A stretch of DNA of 64,000 nucleotides from Porphyromonas sp. COT-290 OH3588 (GTDB lineage: Bacteria; Bacteroidota; Bacteroidia; Bacteroidales; Porphyromonadaceae), in contig NZ_JRFC01000014.1 in the NCBI RefSeq assembly GCF_000769075.1, forward strand, positions 390,382 to 454,381, written 5' to 3'. This document shows positions 1-7,773 of the stretch, piece by piece. The notes below the pieces were generated by a model that was not told the origin of the DNA, searched no databases, and saw nothing but the letters and a program-made list of their open reading frames with translations. Positions within the stretch are counted from its first letter, which is position 1. Each line of letters starts with the position of its first letter. A program made the translations under genes and the position numbers.

Positions 1-300
1 TGCACGCAGCTTCTCCGAGATGAGTGTAACGTTATCCTTGATTCTTTCCTTCTCGCTCATACGCATGTCACCCTTCATTGGATTGACATTGATCATGCTC
101 TCTACCGAAACGATCTCCTGAAAGTTCGTCAGCACACTAGCGACGAGTGAGTCTGTCTCACTCAAGTCTGCCTCATAGGTCTGATTGACCATGGCCACAG
201 AGTCATACTGTGCCTTAAGCGCCTTGTAGGCCGACGAGTTCTCTCCGCACGAAGCAAGCCCTAGAACTACCACTCCAGCCATTAACAATTTCCTATTCAT
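1..300 (-). CDS. Lipoprotein with predicted coiled coil, 3' end outside window
   Basis: The minus strand is open from an ATG at 298-300 to the window edge, giving 100 codons with no stop, so the C-terminus is missing. The N-terminus is a short basic region, a hydrophobic stretch and a lipobox (LGLASC), so the product should be a lipid-anchored envelope protein. The visible mature part is polar and rich in Glu, Lys, Ser and Ala with few breaks, which suggests a helical or coiled-coil stalk. It starts 26 bp after rsmI on the same strand and may be co-transcribed with it. I do not recognise a named family and assign no function. The reading frame is secure; the role is unknown. Confidence 0.8.
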   Translation of the reverse strand, partial: MNRKLLMAGVVVLGLASCGENSSAYKALKAQYDSVAMVNQTYEADLSETDSLVASVLTNFQEIVSVESMINVNPMKGDMRMSEKERIKDNVTLISEKLRA

Positions 301-326
301 AATTTACTATTTTTTAGGAGAATAAT

Positions 327-1016
327 TTATTTCGCTGTATCAAAGGTAGTACTTTTCCCGATAATAAGCACAAATTCGCCTTTTGGTGGAGTCTGTTGAA
401 AATGCTCGATGAGCTCTTTCAGTGTTCCACGTACGATCTCTTCGTGCAGTTTACTAAGCTCTCGGCATGCAGCTGCGGGGCAATCCTCCCCCTTGTACTC
501 GGCAAGCTGTGTGAGGGTCTTGACTACTCTGAATGGGGACTCGTATAGAATGGTAGTACGCTCTTCCTCTGCTAATTCTCTGAGCTTGGTCTGGCGCCCT
601 TTCTTCTGCGGGAGGAAGCCCTCGAAGACGAACCGGTCGCACGGAAGGCCTGAGGCAACCAATGCTGGCACAAAGGCGGTAGGCCCGGGCAGACACTCCA
701 CCTCAATACCACGTCTAATACATTCTCGTACGAGCAGAAAGCCCGGATCACTAATAGCAGGCGTACCAGCATCCGACACCAAAGCCACATCTTCGCACTC
801 CTCTATGCGGCGACAAATAACCTCTAGGGTTTTATGCTCGTTGTGCATATGATGGCTCTGCAGAGAGCACTTGATACCAAAATGCGCAAGCAGGATACTC
901 GTCGTGCGGGTATCCTCAGCCAAAATAAGTCTTACCCGTTTGAGTGTCGATAGAGCACGCAGAGTAATATCCTCCAAATTGCCAATGGGCGTGGGGACAA
1001 TCGTTAGTTTAGCCAT
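327..1016 (-). CDS. rsmI: 16S rRNA (cytidine(1402)-2'-O)-methyltransferase RsmI
   Basis: This 229-residue protein should 2'-O-methylate C1402 in the ribosomal P-site region of 16S rRNA, using S-adenosylmethionine in the cytoplasm. The sequence opens with the family signature (IVPTPIGNLEDITLRAL), followed by the AEDTR segment near residue 35 and the tetrapyrrole-methylase-fold motif SDAGTPAISDPG near residues 80-92. The length is slightly short for the family (about 220-290), consistent with lack of the optional C-terminal helical domain. The ATG start is directly followed by the conserved first strand. It sits 17 bp downstream of the metallo-hydrolase gene on the same strand, suggesting one transcript. 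Family assignment is firm; the target position is taken from characterised homologues. Confidence 0.95.
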   Translation of the reverse strand: MAKLTIVPTPIGNLEDITLRALSTLKRVRLILAEDTRTTSILLAHFGIKCSLQSHHMHNEHKTLEVICRRIEECEDVALVSDAGTPAISDPGFLLVRECIRRGIEVECLPGPTAFVPALVASGLPCDRFVFEGFLPQKKGRQTKLRELAEEERTTILYESPFRVVKTLTQLAEYKGEDCPAAACRELSKLHEEIVRGTLKELIEHFQQTPPKGEFVLIIGKSTTFDTAK

Positions 1017-1033
1017 AGTGATATGCCGATAGT

Positions 1034-1843
1034 CTAGGGTTCGAGGATATACATAGGAGAGGGGGTCGTACGCTTAAGGGCAATGAGATTGACATCTTTG
1101 CCCACACGGATCCCCTCGGCAAAGAGGCGATTCTCTACTGTCTTCCAGCAGAGGTCGGGGTGATTATTGTCTTTACTTAGATGACAGAGCCAAATGTTCT
1201 CCAGCTCGGGGTGGAAGATCTCGCTGAGCACCTCGGCAGTCTGGGCGTTGCACAGATGTCCCAGTGGACCAGCAACACGCTCCTTGAGGAACTCTGGATA
1301 AGGGCCTCGCTTGAGCATCTCATCGTCATAGTTAGCCTCGATCACCAAATGCTTGACTTCGGAGGCAAAACGTTTGATCTCAGGAGTAATATGCCCGATA
1401 TCCGTAATGAGGGCAAAGCTAAAGTCACCACGACGAATACAGTAACCGAAGTTCTGCGCGCTATCGTGCGGTACCAAGAAAGAGGATACTTCGAAGCCAG
1501 CCAGCTCAAAATGCTGTCCTAGCTCTATGGTTCGCCTAGAGGCACCCAAATCCTCATCTATATATCTATTAGAAGCGATACGATTATGCACTGGGACGCT
1601 CGCATATATAGGAATATGGTAAACCGTACCAAGGACGCCTACAGATCTAATATGATCGGCGTGATCGTGGGTAACGAGGACGCCTCTGATGTGTCCATCA
1701 TCGAGGCTGATCCCCTCTGCCTTGAGTGCTTTGCTGATGCTACGAGGGGCGATACCTGCATCAATAAGCAGACCGCCCTCTTCGTGACCGAGGTAATAGC
1801 AGTTGCCACTGCTACCACTGGCCAAACTCATGAACCTAATCAA
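1034..1843 (-). CDS. MBL-fold metallo-hydrolase, YycJ/WalJ-like
   Basis: This is a 269-residue metallo-beta-lactamase-fold hydrolase. It shows the family opening SLASGSSGNCYYLG and the di-metal motif THDHADH near residues 58-64, with further His and Asp ligands downstream. Relatives of the YycJ/WalJ type are predicted phosphodiesterases or nucleases, and their substrate is not settled. The start looks like TTG at 1841-1843. The first ATG lies four codons further in and would cut the first beta strand, which relatives keep. The gene follows the asparaginase gene after 88 bp and precedes rsmI by 17 bp, all on the minus strand. The fold is certain; the reaction is not. Confidence 0.88.
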   Translation of the reverse strand: MIRFMSLASGSSGNCYYLGHEEGGLLIDAGIAPRSISKALKAEGISLDDGHIRGVLVTHDHADHIRSVGVLGTVYHIPIYASVPVHNRIASNRYIDEDLGASRRTIELGQHFELAGFEVSSFLVPHDSAQNFGYCIRRGDFSFALITDIGHITPEIKRFASEVKHLVIEANYDDEMLKRGPYPEFLKERVAGPLGHLCNAQTAEVLSEIFHPELENIWLCHLSKDNNHPDLCWKTVENRLFAEGIRVGKDVNLIALKRTTPSPMYILEP

Positions 1844-1931
1844 AATATGCTGTTCCTTTCCTTTGAGTTATCAACTATGACTATTAAATGCATCAAACAT
1901 TCATAATGTTTAGTCCCTACCAGAGCCCCAA

Positions 1932-3011
1932 TCATCGCCTCCAACAATAGAAATCTTCATGATCTAGGCTCAAGTTCATTTCCCCTCTTAGGGGTGTCCC
2001 CATCAGCTCCCTCACTCGATTTACCTCAAGCCCCTGCCCCAATAGGTACATCATCTTAGTCACAGCACTCTCGCTAGTCATATCGTAGCCACAGACGACG
2101 CCTGCCGCATGGAGCTGGCGTCCCGTTTCGTAGCGCGACATATCGACCGTACCAGTAGTACACTGTGTGACATTGACGATGACCATACCACGTGCTGTCG
2201 CCTCGGCCAAGCACTCGGTAAACCACTCGAACTTGGGAGCATTGCCACTGCCGAAGGTCTCGAGAATAACCCCCTTGAGGTTGGGCACACCAAGGATCGC
2301 CTCCACTATGGGGCGAGTAATCCCGGGGAAGAGTTTGAGAATGGCGACGTTGGGGTCTAGAGTGGAGAGAACCTTGAGCTCATGGTGCTGAGCATCTCGG
2401 TGAATGACACCCTCGTTGTAATGAATATCAATCCCAGCGAAAGCTAACTGTGGATAGTTGTGAGATTTGAAAGCTCTAAACTTATCCGCACTCACCTTAC
2501 TGGTTCTATTGCCTCGCATCAAATAGTCTTGGAAGAATATGCAGACCTCTGGCACACGTGCCGATCCGTCCTCTCTCTTGGCCGCTGCTATCTCGATAGC
2601 AGTGAGCAAATTCTCCTTACCATCGGTACGCAGACGCCCGATAGGTAGCTGAGAGCCCGTGAAGATGACTGGCTTGGTAAGACCTTGGAGCATGAAGCTG
2701 AGTGCAGACGCAGAGAAAGACATCGTATCTGTACCATGCAAAATAACGAAACCGTCATAGAGATCGTAGTGCTGCTGGATCAAACTAGCCATGTTGATCC
2801 AGTTCTCAATAGAAATCGTAGAGGAGTCTATGGGGGGATCTACCTGCTTGATATCTATCTGGCATGCTAGGCGCTTCATCTCGGGTATATTGTCATAGAG
2901 GTAAGCGAAGTCTAGAGGCTCCAATGCGCCCGTCGCTGGATTCTCTACCATGCCAATGGTTCCGCCTGTATAAATCAATAGGATTGATGTAGATGTCGTA
3001 TTGCCACACAT
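1932..3011 (-). CDS. ansA: Type I L-asparaginase
   Basis: The enzyme hydrolyses L-asparagine to aspartate and ammonia. The N-terminal motif YTGGTIGM carries the first catalytic Thr, and HGTDTM near residue 80 carries the second Thr-Asp pair. The length from the ATG is 359 residues, normal for the bacterial type I enzyme. No signal peptide is visible, so it should act in the cytoplasm. The frame can be extended upstream to a TTG at 3098, but the added residues are unlike the family and the likely -7 promoter element (3065-3072) lies inside that extension, so I chose the ATG at 3011. It leads a minus-strand run with the metallo-hydrolase and rsmI. Confidence 0.93.
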   Translation of the reverse strand: MCGNTTSTSILLIYTGGTIGMVENPATGALEPLDFAYLYDNIPEMKRLACQIDIKQVDPPIDSSTISIENWINMASLIQQHYDLYDGFVILHGTDTMSFSASALSFMLQGLTKPVIFTGSQLPIGRLRTDGKENLLTAIEIAAAKREDGSARVPEVCIFFQDYLMRGNRTSKVSADKFRAFKSHNYPQLAFAGIDIHYNEGVIHRDAQHHELKVLSTLDPNVAILKLFPGITRPIVEAILGVPNLKGVILETFGSGNAPKFEWFTECLAEATARGMVIVNVTQCTTGTVDMSRYETGRQLHAAGVVCGYDMTSESAVTKMMYLLGQGLEVNRVRELMGTPLRGEMNLSLDHEDFYCWRR

Positions 3012-3064
3012 AGCCACTCTAAATCTTTGGGTGAATGAATAAAGACTACGCCTAATCAGGCAAA

Positions 3065-3072
3065 CAAAGATA
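3065..3072 (-). promoter_or_regulatory. Candidate -7 element for asparaginase gene
   Basis: On the minus strand this reads TATCTTTG, matching the Bacteroidota -7 box TAnnTTTG. It lies 53 bp before the chosen ATG. No clear TTTG is seen at the -33 spacing, so the match rests on one box. Confidence 0.5.
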
Positions 3073-3098
3073 AGAAACTGTTTGTATAGTTGGTCCAA

Positions 3099-4632
3099 TA
3101 GAAGGTGCTAATCAATCGTTTTGCTCTCGGCGGCTTAGGCAAGCGAAACAACAGTTTTACTCAATCCGCCAACAAGGCTGTGCGATTTGTCCAAGATAGC
3201 CAGACCAATCGTATCAATACGACAACCAAGACCTCCAATTACGAGCAAAGCTCATACGTCTAGAAATACCAGAGAGCTCCCTACGCTACCCGCGCAGAGA
3301 GCTCCAAATTCTAGGGAATATAAGCTCCCACAAAAGGAGCCTATGTCGATTGTTTCAATTTAGTGTGCCTTGCTTGCGTTCTTTTTAATTTCCGTAGACA
3401 GCTCTCCTTCAATCCAAATACAAGCCAGGGGATACACTCACCCCTCCCTTCGTACTAGGTTCTCGCTCGACACCTCTGCTGTGATGCTCCACAGAGGTAA
3501 ACGAGGCATAGAAGAGAGCGAATGCTCCTCTGGCCCTAAAGCGATGCGGTGTTGTAGATTGAGTGGTTGTTTCTGACTGTTGTGATGTCCCCAAATCCAT
3601 TTCGTCTTGGCTGACATGCATCTCCGTGGGGCGTCACGATGCTTGCACACCGCTTCCCCTTGCTACCGCACTCTAGTACATCTTCTTCTCTTTGATTTGG
3701 TGAGTCAGCTGCAAGCTATCTCTCCATTTCTCTACCGCAAAGGTAGGACTCTTCGATATGCTAAAACAAATAAATTACAACCTTTCGTATCTCGTTTTTA
3801 CAATTTGACGATATAGGAGAGGGAGAGAGTGGTATCTAGAATCGTAAATTTACGATTTTGGATTATTATTTTTACGATTCTAGACAGTATTTCAGGGAGA
3901 AGAAATACTCATAACACTCTAAAAAGCAAAATATTAAACAAAACAGGATAGTCTAGATGGATCATTGGCGACAGAGTACCCCGAACAGCAAAAATGGACT
4001 AAGGGACAGGACAAAAAGAGCCTTGAAACAGCGACCAAAAGGCCCCTCACTCCTATTTGCAAGACTCAAAATAGAGGACACAGCCCGAGGGCAAGAGACG
4101 CCTCCTCCAGCTATGCTCTATCTACACCAGCGAGGCATAGCTCTACTAGCACCAACCAGCCCCAGCACTTTGGGGAAATATCAGAACCACATTGAGGGAG
4201 CTCCGTCGTGGAGCAAAGATCGAGGGACAGACAAGATAAGGACAGAAGTATAACAGCAATGCCCCTACTCGATTCCTTAGGGCAGACGTACATTAGAGAG
4301 ATAAAGGGCTAAAGCTAGCGGGAATATAAGGCAGGCTGACCTCGGGCGAGGCTTCGGTGTATGTCAAATCTCTATTGTATCAAAGCATCTATAAAGGGCG
4401 TGAGAGGGTATCATCGAGGAGAAAGGCAAAGGCAGAGAGGGCAAGAAGCTGATACTCCTGCTCTAGCCAAGCGATCGATCGCTCCTTATAGAGCTTGCAG
4501 ACTGGAGCTCATAAGAGTACACCAGAGGCAGACAGAGCTAAGCCTATGGGGGGAATCTACCTAAATATGACAAGGCAAACACACGGTCTGCGCCTGACGA
4601 ACCTCCTCTCACTCGGCATACAGCTCATCTGA
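3099..4632. other. Gene-poor stretch of about 1.5 kb
   Basis: No convincing gene is seen between the asparaginase and regulator genes. Several frames stay open for 60-98 codons on both strands (for example 3957-4253 plus and 3409-3621 minus), but they overlap each other, have biased low-complexity translations, lack promoters and match no family I know. The one structured feature is the inverted repeat at 3835-3884. Confidence 0.5.
3835..3884. repeat. 14-bp inverted repeat nested with an 18-bp palindrome
   Basis: The left arm TCTAGAATCGTAAA (3835-3848) and right arm TTTACGATTCTAGA (3871-3884) are perfect inverted copies separated by 22 nt. The left arm also overlaps a perfect palindrome, AATCGTAAATTTACGATT (3840-3857), so the 9-bp unit occurs three times in alternating orientation. 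It could be a cruciform, a protein operator or a terminator-like hairpin. It lies far from any gene start. Confidence 0.7.
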
Positions 4633-4653
4633 GTAGAGCCTCGTAGGCTCTAC
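4633..4653 (-). terminator. Hairpin at the end of the TPR/AraC regulator gene
   Basis: GTAGAGCC and GGCTCTAC form a perfect 8-bp stem with a 5-nt loop. The hairpin overlaps the stop codon of the regulator gene. No strong U-run follows, so termination strength is uncertain. Confidence 0.5.
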
Positions 4654-6581
4654 CTCTCCTCCATCTCTCGGATTACCTTACGATATTCGTTGGGAGATAT
4701 CTGTTCGCTCTTTTTGAATGCAGCATAGAAGGTTTGGGTACAACCAAATCCGCACTCTATGGCAATGACCCCCACCTTGTCATTGGTCGTCGCCAAGCGG
4801 TACTTTGCCTCTTCGATGCGGTAGAAATTGACATAGTCAGCAAACGCTCGACCAATACGATGATTAAGTATGTGTGATAGATAGGTTCGATTGGTTGCCA
4901 CCTTTTGGGCAAGCGTTTCGAGGCTCAACCCAGGACTGAGGTAGGCTTTCTCCTGCTCCATACAGATCTTGAGCCTAGCCAACAAGGCATCGCTAGCCTC
5001 ACTAGAGGCTGCTACATCGACTTGCTGCGCGACAGAATCTTTGGCAAGGGGCTCTTGCCCTGCTTGCCCCTCTTCACCCTGCACAGGTTCACATGTCGTG
5101 ATCTGCGTATCGGCAGTGGGCGTTAGGTTACGGTTGATCATCTCAGCCAGTTGTGTATTAGCTAAAACAAGAGCTCGGTGCTGGCGTAGAGTACGTCGAC
5201 GCATCCAGACAGCAAAGCCAAGTATCAGGAGCAGTAGTCCCACAAACGACACGAGTAGAGTCCTATGCAGGCGACCAATCTCTAGCTCCGAGTAGGCTTG
5301 CTTGAGCTCGGCGTCCTTCTGTGCGGTCTTATGTTTGATGGCGATATCTTGCAGTGCCTTATATTTTTCCTCGGTGAAGAGCGAGTCCTTGAGCCTTATT
5401 TGCTCTCTAAGAGCCTCAATAGCCTCTTCGTAGCGCCCTGTTCTTGCAGATATGTCGGCCAGAGTGCTCCACACGTCCATCTGCAACACTTTATTGTCGG
5501 TCTTCTGTGCGAGGTTGAGAGCCTCTCTTCCGTAGTGATGCGCCTGCCGAGGATCAGCCAGAGCCATGGCCAAATCCATTTGCGACGAATAGACTTGGGC
5601 TAGACCAGCCAAATCGCCCTTCTCTCCACGTATCTTCTCTGCATTATCTAGTGCCTTCTTGCTGTTTTTATAGTCCTGCATCGCCAGATAGATGCGCCCT
5701 CGGTTAGTGTAGATGATGCCGAGTAGGTGCGTATAGCCTATCTTCTGGGCTAGTGCCTCGCACTCCTGATTGAGGGTGAGAGCCTCGGCGTAGCGGTGCA
5801 TATCTTGTAGCACGGTCGCACGATTGCTACGCGCCGCCAATGCTTCCTTCTCTTGCTTGTGCTTGGTATGTGCCTCGTCTGCGGCAGTAAAGAATGTATA
5901 TGCTCGCTCTAGGTCTTCTTGCACAAAAAAGCAGTTGCCCATAGCTTGCAGAATCCCTCCCTCTAGCCTCTCATTCTTGCTCCCTTTTTTGGACTCACGC
6001 ACACAGGCCAGAGCCTTATTGAGGTAGTCCAGAGCCTCGGCCTGCTTGTCTAGAGAGCTGTATGCCATACCCATATTAGTCCAGACGAGCGCAGAGATCT
6101 CGGACTTAATCCCAGCCCTCATAGCACACGTCTCAGCCTCCTTGTATAGACCAATGGCCGCCTCGCTATTCCCTCGGCGCAGCTCATTGCTGGCCATATT
6201 GGCGTATGCATGCGCCACCTTAGCCGAGTCACGGGGAGAGGGTGTCAGGTCTATCAGACGCAAGAAGCAGCTATCACTCTTGGCCAAATCCATGTGATAG
6301 GCATAGTTGCAACCAAGCTTGTAGAGGACTATGGACTCTAGGTAGGTATCGTCGAGCATCTTGGCTTGCTCAAGCAGGCCAAGCAGGTAGAGTTGTGCCG
6401 AGTCTATGTTGGGGTGTTGTGCAAGCTCTGGCTCTAGAGAAGCCAAATCAAGTATCTCTCTGCGTATCTCTTCCTCCATACCATCGGCCGGCTTGTTGCC
6501 ATGACAGCTGCCTAACGAAACAATCCAAACAACGATGGCCAACCATCTTAGATAACCAATATACGAGTATAGAGGAGGCAT
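4650..6581 (-). CDS. TPR-transmembrane-AraC family transcriptional regulator
   Basis: This 643-residue regulator has an N-terminal hydrophobic segment ending in a lipobox-like GSC. About 400 residues of tetratricopeptide repeats follow (roughly 40-420), then one transmembrane helix (LLVSFVGLLLLILGFAVW, near 440-460), a linker, and a C-terminal AraC-type double helix-turn-helix (about 555-640, with the characteristic GFGCTQTFYAAFKK and SPNEYR). Such Bacteroidota proteins place the TPR sensor in the periplasm and the DNA-binding domain in the cytoplasm. No kinase or receiver domain is present, so this is a one-component system rather than a hybrid two-component sensor. It stands alone between two gene-poor regions, so its target is not indicated. 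An inverted repeat at 6751-6774 upstream is a possible operator. Confidence 0.88.
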   Translation of the reverse strand: MPPLYSYIGYLRWLAIVVWIVSLGSCHGNKPADGMEEEIRREILDLASLEPELAQHPNIDSAQLYLLGLLEQAKMLDDTYLESIVLYKLGCNYAYHMDLAKSDSCFLRLIDLTPSPRDSAKVAHAYANMASNELRRGNSEAAIGLYKEAETCAMRAGIKSEISALVWTNMGMAYSSLDKQAEALDYLNKALACVRESKKGSKNERLEGGILQAMGNCFFVQEDLERAYTFFTAADEAHTKHKQEKEALAARSNRATVLQDMHRYAEALTLNQECEALAQKIGYTHLLGIIYTNRGRIYLAMQDYKNSKKALDNAEKIRGEKGDLAGLAQVYSSQMDLAMALADPRQAHHYGREALNLAQKTDNKVLQMDVWSTLADISARTGRYEEAIEALREQIRLKDSLFTEEKYKALQDIAIKHKTAQKDAELKQAYSELEIGRLHRTLLVSFVGLLLLILGFAVWMRRRTLRQHRALVLANTQLAEMINRNLTPTADTQITTCEPVQGEEGQAGQEPLAKDSVAQQVDVAASSEASDALLARLKICMEQEKAYLSPGLSLETLAQKVATNRTYLSHILNHRIGRAFADYVNFYRIEEAKYRLATTNDKVGVIAIECGFGCTQTFYAAFKKSEQISPNEYRKVIREMEER

Positions 6582-6638
6582 AGTTACTGCAATTTTTATT
6601 GTAAGATGTTATGTATCTGAATCGGAGGAATACTTGCC

Positions 6639-6646
6639 CAAAGGTA
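6639..6646 (-). promoter_or_regulatory. Candidate -7 element for the TPR/AraC regulator
   Basis: The minus strand reads TACCTTTG, a match to the Bacteroidota -7 box, 57 bp before the ATG at 6581. No good -33 TTTG is visible at 19-21 nt. Confidence 0.5.
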
Positions 6647-6750
6647 TATAAAATATGCTTTAGGACATATACTACTACCCTGTCGAAAGTATCTCGCTTT
6701 TTGTTTAGCTTCTTTTCCACGTCAAACTTTTCGTCTCCATATCTTACCCT

Positions 6751-6774
6751 ACTTGCTAGTAATATCTAGCAAGT
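6751..6774. repeat. Perfect 9-bp inverted repeat upstream of the TPR/AraC regulator
   Basis: ACTTGCTAG and CTAGCAAGT are exact inverted copies around a 6-nt spacer. The repeat lies 170 bp before the regulator ATG and about 105 bp upstream of its candidate -7 box. It could be an operator or a small terminator hairpin. Confidence 0.6.
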
Positions 6775-7190
6775 CACGGAGTCGCCATAGACCTCACATA
6801 AGACTATACTTTTTGGTGATATTTTTTTTCTAGAATTAGCTCAAGCAACTCAATCAGCAGGCCTTGTAGGCATTTTCGGCGACTTTTGTGGTCCAAGGTA
6901 GGACGGTGTGTCATAGCGCGCAACTGCTGTGTTACTTGCGACATTTACCTCATACGGGCTTCGTCTTCGGCTTCAGACACATACCCCGGCATGCTCCTTT
7001 TGCGCTGCATGCACTATGTTCCCAGCCTGAGTCTTGGCGCCTTGCATCTTGCCCATTCTGAAACACCTAGAATGGGTAAATTTTGCCACAACCCCATGCA
7101 ACCCAATCGTTAAAATATATCAAAGAAAAAGCCACAGATTATCTGCGAATATAGTGTCTGGCTCTAGCATCTGGCTAGACTTTGGGGCAA

Positions 7191-7446
7191 ATTGATGGGA
7201 AGACTTTGGGGGATCTATGGGCTAATCCGCCGAAATGTATCCACCAACCTCAAGATATTGATGGGAAGAAATATCGGACGCTGCCTTATGAGCAGGTGAA
7301 AAGCCCAGACCAGTCAAACACATACACCTATATATTAGTCAATTACAAAGGCGCCTTTTGGGGCGTGTGTTTTGAGCTGGCTGGGACAAAGTACCTCAAC
7401 GGGGCCAAACGCAACCTAGAGGCCGCTAAGGGGCAAATACGCTGCC
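7191..7446 (+). repeat. Dispersed intergenic element, copy 1
   Basis: Module B spans 7191-7272, bounded on both sides by ATTGATGGGAAG. Module A spans about 7401-7446 with core ACGCAACCTAGAGG and GGGCAAATACG. Both match the other copies at about 15.4, 44.0, 48.7 and 60.1 kb in sequence and order. The spacer here is about 128 nt instead of 81-86, so this copy probably carries an insertion. A 111-codon frame crosses it (7182-7517) but is not conserved in other copies. Confidence 0.75.
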
Positions 7447-7683
7447 TCGTCTTTGGAGGCACGACTCACTCCTCTCTCCCCATCAAAATACTGAAATATG
7501 ACCCAAAATATAAATAATCGGATCCCTCAGCCTTGACGGGTGGCTAGGTAACTTGAGCGGCTCTTCATGTGATTTTGGGGTCTTATATCCACGCCCTGCT
7601 AGCCCAAGCAAGCAAATACGGCAAGAGCTATCTAGAGGCGATCGGTGATGCCAAAGGGAGAGCATTCAGCAATCTTTCATAGT

Positions 7684-7728
7684 TGTAACATTCGTTACAG
7701 AATAGCTCGATATAGCCCTCTACCTTTG
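7684..7728 (+). promoter_or_regulatory. hcp promoter with CRP/FNR-like operator
   Basis: A perfect inverted repeat TGTAAC-N4-GTTACA lies at 7684-7699, and a -7 box TACCTTTG at 7721-7728. With a start site near 7734, the palindrome is centred at about -42, where CRP/FNR-family activators of class II bind. There is no TTTG -33 box, as expected for an activator-dependent promoter. HcpR, a CRP/FNR-family regulator of hcp in Bacteroidota and other anaerobes, is the likely binder; that link is inference. Confidence 0.7.
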
Positions 7729-7773
7729 CTCATGAATTCTAGGGAATATCACTTTTAACGGCTTACCTAACTT

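Larger units (their letters stand above)
6582..7183. other. Intergenic stretch without a recognisable gene
   Basis: This region holds the regulator promoter, the inverted repeat at 6751-6774, and a GC-richer segment (about 6860-7075) with scattered short frames on both strands. A hairpin CCCATTCT / AGAATGGG lies near 7056-7081. I do not recognise a gene or RNA family in it. Confidence 0.4.

Noticed and set aside
3105..3260. A 52-codon plus-strand frame from GTG, with protein-like composition (NRFALGGLGKRNNSF...)
   Set aside because: It has no ATG, no plus-strand promoter box and no family likeness, and it starts just after an in-frame stop. It could be the tail of a decayed gene but cannot be supported.
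3957..4253. A 98-codon plus-strand frame
   Set aside because: It has odd composition rich in Pro, Arg and Lys, overlaps other frames and has no upstream signals.
6886..7113. Overlapping short frames on both strands in the GC-richer part of the 6.6-7.2 kb gap
   Set aside because: No frame has a promoter, a ribosome site or a recognisable domain, and the frames overlap each other.
7182..7517. A 111-codon frame across dispersed element copy 1
   Set aside because: Other copies of the element do not keep this frame, so it is probably an accident of the repeat sequence.
3307..7750. Shared 15-mer AATTCTAGGGAATAT at about 3308 and 7736
   Set aside because: A few repeated 15-mers are expected by chance in 64 kb, and the flanks do not match.
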